Positions 39,523 through 46,540 of a stretch of 46,540 bases of DNA are shown piece after piece (within the stretch, counting starts at the first letter, position 1; every line of letters starts with the position of its first letter). The position numbers and the translations under genes were made by a program. The stretch is from Prorocentrum cordatum (lineage: Eukaryota > Sar > Dinophyceae > Prorocentrales > Prorocentraceae): the NCBI GenBank assembly GCA_963575745.1, contig CAUYUJ010021159.1, positions 676,927 to 723,466 on the forward strand, given 5' to 3'. The notes beneath the pieces are model-generated. The model was not told the DNA's origin. It saw only the letters and a program-made list of their open reading frames with translations, and did no database searches.

Positions 39523-41808
39523 ATGCGTTTGGTGCCGCTGGACGACGCGTTGGACAAGATACAGATGCAGAAAGCCGCAACGCCAGTTCCGCGCCCGGAC
39601 GGGTTGAAGGAAGCAGGGGAGATATTGCTGGCGACGAAAGGCAACGCCGTGGTCCTCGAGAAGAGCAGCTTTGATGACGGGGATATCAACGCGCAACGCG
39701 TGGAGGCCTTACGAAGTTGTGTGCAGAGGGTGTCGCCAGATTGCGAGCACGACGGAACCGGCGAGCGTACGGAGGACAGCGAGGGTGAGTCGGAGGACGA
39801 CGGACGCAGAGCGAAGCGCACCCGCGCAGGGGAACCAGAACATGGGCCCGATGTCGCACCGCCAAAAGAAAACGAAGAGGTGAGATTGGCGTCGGAGGCG
39901 CTGGAGAAGAACGAACGAGTGGATCGATTGCGGGCGTGTACGGGGAACACAATGATGGATCAATTCGAGCCGTGGTATTTCGGCGTGGCGTTTGCGTTCA
40001 TCTTCAAGTATTGTACAGGCATGCCCGACATGCCGGCGTTCCTGAAGCGTCCACGATATCGGCGTGCTGGAGATGCACCACGGGTGGAGATGCCGCTGTG
40101 GGTTCGAATCATGAGTCGTCGCGTAGAGAGCCAATTGGCGCGCGATTGGCACTTCGGGTTCGTGTCGTGGAACTTGGTGTTCCGTTCTGCGGTGAACCTG
40201 AGCAGGACGTGGTTTACGTACGTGTCAGCGAACCCGAAGGACGTGGACGCGCAGATCACGCCCGAGGAAATCAGCGAAGGGGCGAAGCAGATCTACCGTG
40301 CATTGGGGGGGAAGTACCAGGACGTGAACGGGAAGAAACAGAAAGTCATGGGAGACATGGCGAAAGTGCGCTACGTCCCGGGCCTAAGTCGAGCTGCCCA
40401 CAAGTTGCTCGCGAACATCGAGCACACGTCTCGGCGGCTACCAGGGGCGCAGGAGACACGACGGGTCATGCGGTTCCAAACGAACGCGCTCCGCGTACGG
40501 TACGGAGTCCCCATTTTCGTCACGTTTTCTCCCGACGAAGGGCACAGTATGATCATGGTACGGTTGTCGCGCTCGCGGCGCCGTGACCCCGTCCACAATG
40601 CGGCGGACGACGCCGACGACGCGGCTGCGTCACGGGCCGCTGGTAGTAAGGAGTGGCCACAGGTCGCTCCAGAGACCGATGATGTGCGCGCGGCAATCCC
40701 GCTGGCGGCGATCTTGTCGCGAGTGCCTCCCTGGGCGGATCGCAGAAAGATACTCGCTCGGGATCCGATGGCAAGCGTGGACGGTTTCCGTGTGATTGTG
40801 GACGCGACGATGCGGCATCTGTTCGGATTGCGGTCTTGTCCGAATTGTCCAGACTGCAACCATAGTAAGCAAATGTCGCCGTGCCAGGACTTATTCGGCA
40901 GCAGCGCCGCGCCGGAAGGTGGAGTGTTCGGCAGGGTGGACGCGTGCTATGTCTCCATCGAAGCGCAGAAGTCGACGGGCGCGCTCCATGCGCACTGCCA
41001 GGTGTTCATACAGTGTCTGCACCAGCACGCGCCGCTGGACAAAATCTTCGAGCTCGTCCGGAACAATGCGGATGGATGGGGGCGGGAGTTCGTGAAGGAG
41101 TCGTTGGAGTACAAGCGACGGGTCTGCCGTCAGGAGTACTCGGCGCGTGTCACCCCAAAGGAGCTTCAGAAGAATCTGGCAGAAGCGGAGGCCGCGTGGC
41201 CCGAGTACAAGACTGAATTTGGGCTGGTGTGCCGTCCGACGTATCAGACTCCCAGGGCGGGGCAGGGAGCGACGCAGCTGGAAGAGGCGGAGGAGGCGCG
41301 TGCATGGGGGCGAGCGTACCTCGACCAGGATGTGCAGTACCTTCAAGAGCGGAAGCAGAACCATGTGCATCTGGAGAACCCAGAAACGGGGGAGAGAGTG
41401 CCCTTGCCAGCGTGTCGTCGGAAAGACAACCCGAAGCTCTGTAAGGCCGATTTCCCACGCACGACGCAGATCATCGATCGTCCGGCTGTGATCTGCCCAG
41501 GGTTGGCGTCGCAGCTGGATATGCCGAAGGCTGGCAGGCGGAACCGCGTCGGGAGTTTGCATGGGCCCCTGAACCATGAGAGCCTGAATGGGACACGCCC
41601 ATGCATGCTTGCCGCGCAGCGTTTCAATTCTGACGTGCAGTTACCGCACAGGTTCCCGATCACCCGCGAAAGCTGCACGTGCGGGAAGGGATGTGCAGAA
41701 AAAGCAGAACGACGCAGCTATCATAAAGGTGGTCCAGATCGCTCAGGACGCCCAGGCAGGGCACGCGTGCGATTACTGCACGAAGCGCCAGCCTATGGCC
41801 TTCCATGA
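39523..41808 (+). CDS. Helitron-like Rep (HUH endonuclease) N-terminal half
   Basis: Replication-initiator half of the transposase, which would nick and join single strands in rolling-circle transposition. An acidic segment at about residues 80-120 precedes the conserved part (DQFEPWYFGVAFAF, PLWVRIMSRRVESQLARDWH). VPIFVTFSPDEGHS at ~330-341 corresponds to Rep motif 1. A Cys/His cluster CPNCPDCNHSKQMSPC lies at ~439-454. GALHAHCQVF has the HUH metal-ligand pair at His489/His491. Candidate catalytic tyrosines are Tyr530/539 or Tyr599/606; I cannot choose. A second conserved region follows (YLQERKQNHVHLENP, CKADFPR, GSLHGPLNHESLNGT, FNSDVQLPHRFPI). The correct frame ends at about 41703; the remaining ~35 residues are out of frame. 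The first ATG may be internal, because the frame is open through the upstream GGA tract. Confidence 0.85.
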   Translation: MRLVPLDDALDKIQMQKAATPVPRPDGLKEAGEILLATKGNAVVLEKSSFDDGDINAQRVEALRSCVQRVSPDCEHDGTGERTEDSEGESEDDGRRAKRTRAGEPEHGPDVAPPKENEEVRLASEALEKNERVDRLRACTGNTMMDQFEPWYFGVAFAFIFKYCTGMPDMPAFLKRPRYRRAGDAPRVEMPLWVRIMSRRVESQLARDWHFGFVSWNLVFRSAVNLSRTWFTYVSANPKDVDAQITPEEISEGAKQIYRALGGKYQDVNGKKQKVMGDMAKVRYVPGLSRAAHKLLANIEHTSRRLPGAQETRRVMRFQTNALRVRYGVPIFVTFSPDEGHSMIMVRLSRSRRRDPVHNAADDADDAAASRAAGSKEWPQVAPETDDVRAAIPLAAILSRVPPWADRRKILARDPMASVDGFRVIVDATMRHLFGLRSCPNCPDCNHSKQMSPCQDLFGSSAAPEGGVFGRVDACYVSIEAQKSTGALHAHCQVFIQCLHQHAPLDKIFELVRNNADGWGREFVKESLEYKRRVCRQEYSARVTPKELQKNLAEAEAAWPEYKTEFGLVCRPTYQTPRAGQGATQLEEAEEARAWGRAYLDQDVQYLQERKQNHVHLENPETGERVPLPACRRKDNPKLCKADFPRTTQIIDRPAVICPGLASQLDMPKAGRRNRVGSLHGPLNHESLNGTRPCMLAAQRFNSDVQLPHRFPITRESCTCGKGCAEKAERRSYHKGGPDRSGRPGRARVRLLHEAPAYGLP

Positions 41809-43741
41809 AGTTCGCGAGTGCTCCAAAGGGATCCAGAAGCTCAGGCGGCAGTTGCACGGGGAGAACGCGAACTACGTCGGTAAGCGGATGACGACGCGCA
41901 TCATGAGCGACGCCTACGGGAAAGGCATCGTTCGCGGCCAAGTGGAGTGTGCGAATCTTCGAGCGCATGCCGTGGAGAAGGATGCGACGTCGGCAGAGTC
42001 GATCAAGACTTGTGAGACGGCGAGTTTCTTCGGACGCGAGTACGTAGAAACGGTTGAGAGGTTGTCCGACGGCACAACCGGAGGGCGCAAGGCTCAGTTC
42101 GCGGAGGTGGACATGCGAAATCCAAGGCGGCGGAAAGTCACTGTCAGGGACGTTGCCATGTTGTACGGGCTTCGTCCAAATCGGGACGGCCTGTGGCACT
42201 TGTCGCCGTACGAGTTCACTACGTATTGGAGGCCCGTGCTCGTGTCATACCCTACCAGTCTCAGGGACGCTGACGCCGATCTGGACAGGCACCATGCGTT
42301 CTTGACGGCGACAGGGGAGCAAAAAGTAAGGGCAAACGGTCGGAGTCAGGGGCAGGCGGAAGAGCTAGTGCCTGGGGTGGATTACATGGTGAAGGGCGAC
42401 GCAGGGAAAGATTGGGTGGCGTACCCGGACACTGATGGATGCCGGCACCTGCGACACACGTGGGTTCTTGTCAGGAACAAGAGGCCCATGGCGCCAACCT
42501 TTTTCGGGGCACCGGTGCCTCGCAGCCGACATGGAGAAGCTGAGCGGTCAGCGCGAATTGTAATGTCCTACTTCCACCCGTGGACGTTGCGACAGTCAGA
42601 GGCCGACAATCACGCGGTGTTCGCAGGCGCACTGCGACGGGCCGCGAAAACGTGGGAAGCCGCCATGGTTGCGTGGTTGGACGGCGGAGTGCAATCGGAA
42701 GAAGCTGCGCGGTACGTTGGGAACTTCCTGAGCGTGTATCGCGTGCGTCCGAGGGATGCGGAGCATGACGAGGCTCGGAGTGACGAGGACGTGAGCGACG
42801 AAGAATTGGAGGTTGGATTCGACCAGCTGGACGAGGCTCTGAAGTCACGCGTCGGGGGTCGGAAGCGGGACGACGGCGACGGTGACAGCAGTTGTGAAGA
42901 AGAGGTTGGTGGGGTGGGAGGTGGTCTTAGTGGCTGTGCACATTACGAGAACTCGAAGGCAGGCATGGCCAAAGCCCAGGAGGTGTGGGGTCAGCGCCCA
43001 AACGAAAAGTCGCTGAGTGAGGTGCGAAACGCGTGGCCCAGAGCCGTCGAATGTGATCTGGAGGCTGTTCAGGCCGCAGCAAGGGCATCGCGCAACAAGG
43101 AGAAGTCAATGGCCGACAGAGTGGCTGCGGAGGATAGAAGTGGGAAGGTGGAGGCTCAGGCAGGGGCGACATCACAGGAGATTGTAGAGTGGCTCAGAAA
43201 ACTGGAATATCGGACTGACAAGGACACAGGCCGACGCGTGGTCAACGCGAAACAGTTCGACATGGTGAAGCAGGTAGCAGAGAGGGCGATGCAAGAGCTG
43301 GACGGGGAGACACGAGGGGGCGCGGGCATGGGTGACCCGCTGCGGTGGTGCATGCACGGAGGGCCCGGCACAGGGAAGTCGCACGTGCTGCGCATTCTGC
43401 GGAAGGAGCTGTTCGAAGACTTGATGAAATGGACGATAGGCGTCCATTTTCAGATCACGGCCTTCCAGGCAGTCATGGCGCAGCTGCTCGGTGGAGACAC
43501 CATCCACCACGCCTGCGGCATCCCCGCCGTGAAGCGTGGCGACGAGAAGGGTGAAGATGTGAAACTGCAGTACGAGACAGCCAAGCGAGTGTTGCAGTGG
43601 AGGTGGTTGTTCATAGACGAGATCAGCATGGTGAGTGCCCGGCTGCTCGCCGAAGTGGACCAGAAACTTCGCAGCGTTATTCGAGACAGTGGGGCCCAGA
43701 AGCGCGGGGAGGACGGAGTGACGCGACCCTTCGGCGGTTAA
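41588..43741 (+). CDS. Helitron-like element: linker and Pif1 helicase N-terminal motifs
   Basis: The genuine continuation of the Rep ORF begins near 41703 (QNDAAIIKVVQIAQDAQAG, ACDYCTKRQPMAFHEVRECS); the upstream ~38 residues are an overlap artefact. A long linker contains YGLRPNRDGLWHLSPYEFTT and FHPWTLRQSEADNHAVF. The helicase starts with RVVNAKQFDMVKQVAERAM, then Walker A (MHGGPGTGKSHVLRIL, genome ~43350-43395) and Walker B (WRWLFIDEISMVSARLLAEV, ~43600-43645). It ends with RPFGG and a TAA at 43739-43741. The homologous minus-strand copy has Leu there, so this is a nonsense change and the frame continues directly after it. Confidence 0.85.
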   Translation: MGHAHACLPRSVSILTCSYRTGSRSPAKAARAGRDVQKKQNDAAIIKVVQIAQDAQAGHACDYCTKRQPMAFHEVRECSKGIQKLRRQLHGENANYVGKRMTTRIMSDAYGKGIVRGQVECANLRAHAVEKDATSAESIKTCETASFFGREYVETVERLSDGTTGGRKAQFAEVDMRNPRRRKVTVRDVAMLYGLRPNRDGLWHLSPYEFTTYWRPVLVSYPTSLRDADADLDRHHAFLTATGEQKVRANGRSQGQAEELVPGVDYMVKGDAGKDWVAYPDTDGCRHLRHTWVLVRNKRPMAPTFFGAPVPRSRHGEAERSARIVMSYFHPWTLRQSEADNHAVFAGALRRAAKTWEAAMVAWLDGGVQSEEAARYVGNFLSVYRVRPRDAEHDEARSDEDVSDEELEVGFDQLDEALKSRVGGRKRDDGDGDSSCEEEVGGVGGGLSGCAHYENSKAGMAKAQEVWGQRPNEKSLSEVRNAWPRAVECDLEAVQAAARASRNKEKSMADRVAAEDRSGKVEAQAGATSQEIVEWLRKLEYRTDKDTGRRVVNAKQFDMVKQVAERAMQELDGETRGGAGMGDPLRWCMHGGPGTGKSHVLRILRKELFEDLMKWTIGVHFQITAFQAVMAQLLGGDTIHHACGIPAVKRGDEKGEDVKLQYETAKRVLQWRWLFIDEISMVSARLLAEVDQKLRSVIRDSGAQKRGEDGVTRPFGG

Positions 43742-46081
43742 AACGTCGTTCTGAGCGGAGACTTTTGGCAGCTGGCCCCTCCGGACGGAGGGTTCCTTGC
43801 AGACGTGCCAGCAGAGCGCATCGCGGCGGCGCGGAAGTACGCCTCGCTCCCGCCAGTGCTACACGGCCAGGCTCTCCTGTGGGGGGGAGGCAAAGAGGGC
43901 GTGCAGGGGGTAACGGAGCTAGTGGAGTGCGAGCGCTGCGACGATGCCTGGCTGAAATCCGTGCAGGAGGAGTTCCGCAGAGGAGACCTCACGGAAGACA
44001 CGCATTCATTTTTGCACGGGCGTGATACTGGTGTCCCGCGGAGTTGGCTCCAAGGTGTGGTTGGATGTGGGAACGCGAGATGTAGGGCGTTGTGCGACGC
44101 CGCAGGGGTCTCAGAGAAGGAAACTGTCGGAGCACGCCGTCAGCGCGCGATGTCCCCGAAGGAACTACGCAGACAGGAATGTGCGGTGTGCAAGCATGAG
44201 CGCGAACGCCGCCGTCTCGTCATCGACGGTCCAGATGACGAGCGCATTCACACGGCGAAGTTCCGGTGCGCCCCCGGGGTGTTCCCGAATAACGACGTGA
44301 AGTATGAGGTGAACAAACTCCGAGCGTCGCAATGCGCCCGACTGCACGAGAAGCCTCTGGTGTACGTTACTGCGCGCGACACTCCGACACCAGATGCGCT
44401 GCGAGAGCGGCCAGATCTCCCACACCAAAAGATGGCCTGGCTGCAGCGTCACGACAAGGAGAGCGGAGACCTGTATGGTTTTTTGCCAGTCGCGGAGGGA
44501 ATGCCTGTGGTCCTCACAGATCATATCGACCGCAGCGAGGACAAGTATCTACTCCGCGGACGCGTGGGGACCGTGCACTCATGGGTGTGCGATGGCGACG
44601 AAGGAGCAGGTCGCGTCTCCCGGGGGGGAGAGACCATATTGCAGAAGACGCCGAAAGTGATATTTGTCCTCTTCGATGAGGGTCGCGATGACGCAGGGAA
44701 GGTGATTCCGTGCAAGTGGACGATACAGGGGCTGCAGACGCCGGGCCTGCACCCAGTGACCCCGCAGAAAAAAGATTGGTTCGTCGACAAGGGCAGGCCG
44801 TACCCGCGTCTGAAAGTGAAGCGGCGGCAGTTCCCCTTGGCCCCAGCGTTTGGAGTCACCGCCCATTCGGCACAGGGCCAGACTTTTAAGCAGGGTGTCA
44901 TCGTGGACCTCAGGATTGGCGGGGGCACGTCGCCGTTGTCGAGTTATGTGGCTCTGACGCGCGTGCGTCGCCGCGAAGACATGTTGATATTTCGGCCTTT
45001 CGACCGTGCGCCGTGCACTCAGAAGGAGCGGAAGGGGCCCGGATTACTGTTACAGGTGTTGCGGGGAGACCCGATGGACTGGGAGGCAATCGAGAAGGAT
45101 TTCATGCCTGCAGGGACGTGCGCACTGCGCTCGTCGGTGAAGTACAAGAACCAGTACGCGCTCGGGCAGTGGGGCCGGGACGACGGTCGCCGCGTGTGCA
45201 AGGTGTGCTTGGAAGGCAAGAAGAGCATTGGCACGCCGTGGCAGTGCGCGGAATGCTTTCTATGGAAGGGCCAGGATGCTTTCCATGCATCCCAGCACCA
45301 CAGCTCGAAGCTCACGTCACGGCGTTGCGTGGACTGTCCCGAGAGGCGAAAGTGTTACGTATGCGAGGGGCGGAAGTATGAGGATGCGTTCGTAGACTTC
45401 CAATGGGAGAAGGCAGGAAACGCCCGGTGCAAAGGGGGAATATGCCTTGAGTGCGAGGAGCTGAAGAAGCACCTGCAGTGTTCGCGCTGCGGCGAGCAGA
45501 AGTTATTAGATCAATTTGCGAAAGCGGAAACTATTTTCAACGAGGAACCCACATGCAAGGCTTGTAAGAGATTGCAGAGAGAGGAGGAGAAGGCCCGTGC
45601 CGAAGAGGCAAAGCGGGTGGTATGCTCACAATGTGGGGAGTCGAAGAGTAAGGCAGAGTTTTCCGCTCACACGTTGTGCAACGTGTCCAAAGCGTCGATT
45701 GCGTGTACCCAGTGCGTAGACGCTGCGGCTGCACAACGGGACACTGCGGCGAGGATGGACGGGAAGGCCTGCGTTGTGTGCGAGGTGGTGCAGCGGCGTG
45801 AATGCTTTTCGAAGTGGATGTGGGGCGGCGTGGCCGATCGAGACCGCAAGTGCAAGCGCTGCGTCGCTGGCGCGAAGCTCCCGCGCGGATGGTGGAGATG
45901 CATAGCTTGCACGGACGCTTTCGAAAGAAGGGATTTCAGCAGCTGGTTGGCCAAGCGGACGACGAAGGGTCCGGATGGGAAGCAGAGGTGCAACAAGTGC
46001 TTCGCAGATGAAGAGCGGAAAAGGCAGGAGGTCGCCGAGCGAAGCAGGGTGTCGGTGACAAAAAGACAGAGGACGACCTAG
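43742..46081 (+). CDS. Helitron-like element: Pif1 helicase C-terminal motifs and zinc-knuckle array
   Basis: Same frame as the preceding segment. Helicase motif III (NVVLSGDFWQLAPP) follows the stop at once. Then EFRRGDLTE...FLHGRD and CGNARC, a CxxC cluster (CAVCKHERERRRL), FGVTAHSAQGQTFKQG (motif V region, ~44850) and SSYVALTRVRRREDMLIF (motif VI, ~44940). From about 45194 to 46040 there are 13 CxxC pairs: CKVC, CAEC, CVDC, CYVC, CLEC, CSRC, CKAC, CSQC, CTQC, CVVC, CKRC, CIAC, CNKC. Several fit C..CG..K....F......C..C and resemble Stc1-type zinc modules (pattern inference). The protein ends KRQRTT with TAG. The first ATG after the stop is at 43805, but the real protein would read through. 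Confidence 0.85.
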   Translation, partial: NVVLSGDFWQLAPPDGGFLADVPAERIAAARKYASLPPVLHGQALLWGGGKEGVQGVTELVECERCDDAWLKSVQEEFRRGDLTEDTHSFLHGRDTGVPRSWLQGVVGCGNARCRALCDAAGVSEKETVGARRQRAMSPKELRRQECAVCKHERERRRLVIDGPDDERIHTAKFRCAPGVFPNNDVKYEVNKLRASQCARLHEKPLVYVTARDTPTPDALRERPDLPHQKMAWLQRHDKESGDLYGFLPVAEGMPVVLTDHIDRSEDKYLLRGRVGTVHSWVCDGDEGAGRVSRGGETILQKTPKVIFVLFDEGRDDAGKVIPCKWTIQGLQTPGLHPVTPQKKDWFVDKGRPYPRLKVKRRQFPLAPAFGVTAHSAQGQTFKQGVIVDLRIGGGTSPLSSYVALTRVRRREDMLIFRPFDRAPCTQKERKGPGLLLQVLRGDPMDWEAIEKDFMPAGTCALRSSVKYKNQYALGQWGRDDGRRVCKVCLEGKKSIGTPWQCAECFLWKGQDAFHASQHHSSKLTSRRCVDCPERRKCYVCEGRKYEDAFVDFQWEKAGNARCKGGICLECEELKKHLQCSRCGEQKLLDQFAKAETIFNEEPTCKACKRLQREEEKARAEEAKRVVCSQCGESKSKAEFSAHTLCNVSKASIACTQCVDAAAAQRDTAARMDGKACVVCEVVQRRECFSKWMWGGVADRDRKCKRCVAGAKLPRGWWRCIACTDAFERRDFSSWLAKRTTKGPDGKQRCNKCFADEERKRQEVAERSRVSVTKRQRTT

Positions 46082-46204
46082 GTGTCATGCGTCGGGCGTG
46101 TGCGCCTCGAACCCGCCGGAACAGGGTCATGGGTCGAGGCGGGGGCGGGGGCGAGGGTTCGGGGGTCCCATGACAGACGTGTCGTGGGCCAGGGATGACG
46201 GGGC

Positions 46205-46540
46205 GCTGGTAGGTTTCGGGCGAGAAATTCTGGGGTGGGAAGTCCCAAAAGCAGAGCTCTCCCGGGGTGGGGATGCCCATGCAGGACGATGCATGGGTCG
46301 GACGTGGTGGGGGATCGAGGAAATGGAATACGTCAACAGGTGACGAGAAATTGCGGGGTGGGGCGTGGATGCTGGGCCCGGAGGGGGGCGAGGAGGGGGG
46401 CGTTGGTAGGTTTCGGGCGAGAAATTGCGGGGTGGGGGGTCCCGAGGACAAGGCTCTCCCGGGGTGGGGATGCCGGGCCAGGAGGGGGGCGAGGAGGAGC
46501 GCGTGAGTAGGCTTCGGGCGAGAAATTCTGGGCTGGGCGG
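46205..46540 (+). repeat. ~99-bp tandem repeats after the transposon ORF
   Basis: GGTAGGTTTCGGGCGAGAAA at about 46208 and 46405, and a variant at 46505, each followed by a TTSYGGGGTGGG-like word and CTCTCCCGGGGTGGGGATGC. A degenerate unit lies near 46310-46345. The array continues off the window edge. Confidence 0.85.

Larger units (their letters stand above)
39505..46081 (+). mobile_element. Helitron-like rolling-circle transposon, near-complete coding region
   Basis: One long collinear coding region with a Helitron-type HUH Rep domain, a Pif1-family helicase and a C-terminal array of 13 CxxC knuckles, the order expected for a Rep-helicase fusion of the Helitron superfamily. Two lesions interrupt it: a one-base frameshift at the A5 run 41699-41703 and an in-frame TAA at 43739-43741. 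Element termini (5'-TC, 3' hairpin plus CTRR) were not identified. The ~99-bp tandem repeats at 46.2-46.5 kb may be subterminal. Confidence 0.85.

Noticed and set aside
28292-43741. Reassigned stop codons to explain in-frame stops in both helicase copies
   Set aside because: TAA, TGA and TAG all occur at such positions and differ between the two copies; ordinary decay is simpler.

Overview
ORGANISM. The window looks like nuclear DNA of a large, GC-rich, repeat-saturated protist genome, most likely a dinoflagellate (Prorocentrum/Polarella/Symbiodiniaceae-like). This is an inference. It rests on Helitron-like transposons with Pif1-type helicases and long C-terminal CxxC zinc-knuckle arrays, on spliced genes whose introns are full of satellite DNA, and on enormous polypurine/trinucleotide tracts. 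I see no bacterial operon, rRNA, tRNA or CRISPR array. Very long poly-Glu, poly-Ser, poly-Met and poly-Asp reading frames are by-products of simple repeats and are not annotated as genes.

LAYOUT. 0-8 kb: simple repeats and satellites (GGA/TCC tracts, a 1.1-kb decamer array, a 0.5-kb giant inverted GAGACA/TGTCTC repeat, a ~300-bp AT-richer tandem repeat, a foldback at 6.1-6.3 kb, GAT tracts). 8.3-18.9 kb: a minus-strand multi-exon gene of unknown function. I could delimit ten to eleven exons, and most adjoining ones join with compatible splice phase. Its introns hold 90-bp satellite arrays and GGA tracts. 18.1-24.2 kb: GAT tract, a 9-copy array of 65-bp near-perfect palindromes, GAC/GGA/ATC tracts, TGTCCGG arrays, a G-quadruplex-prone island, a 47-bp palindromic array and a ~65-bp satellite. 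24.2-26.6 kb: mostly featureless, with one ~320-bp foldback. 26.6-32.6 kb: a 5'-truncated, nonsense-riddled minus-strand Helitron helicase between satellite arrays of opposite orientation. 32.6-37.1 kb: diverged tandem duplications (353 bp, ~1.14 kb, 83 bp), no gene. 37.4-39.5 kb: TCC tract, unique spacer, GGA tract. 39.5-46.1 kb: a nearly complete plus-strand Helitron-like element (HUH Rep, Pif1 helicase, 13 CxxC knuckles) interrupted by one frameshift and one stop. 46.2-46.5 kb: ~99-bp tandem repeats.

HOW THE PARTS RELATE. The only recognisable protein machinery is the Helitron rolling-circle replicase/helicase, present as two diverged copies in opposite orientations. The unidentified spliced gene is independent of it. 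The 90-bp satellite repeatedly follows a short conserved leader segment and sits inside introns of that gene, which is the most unusual organisation here.
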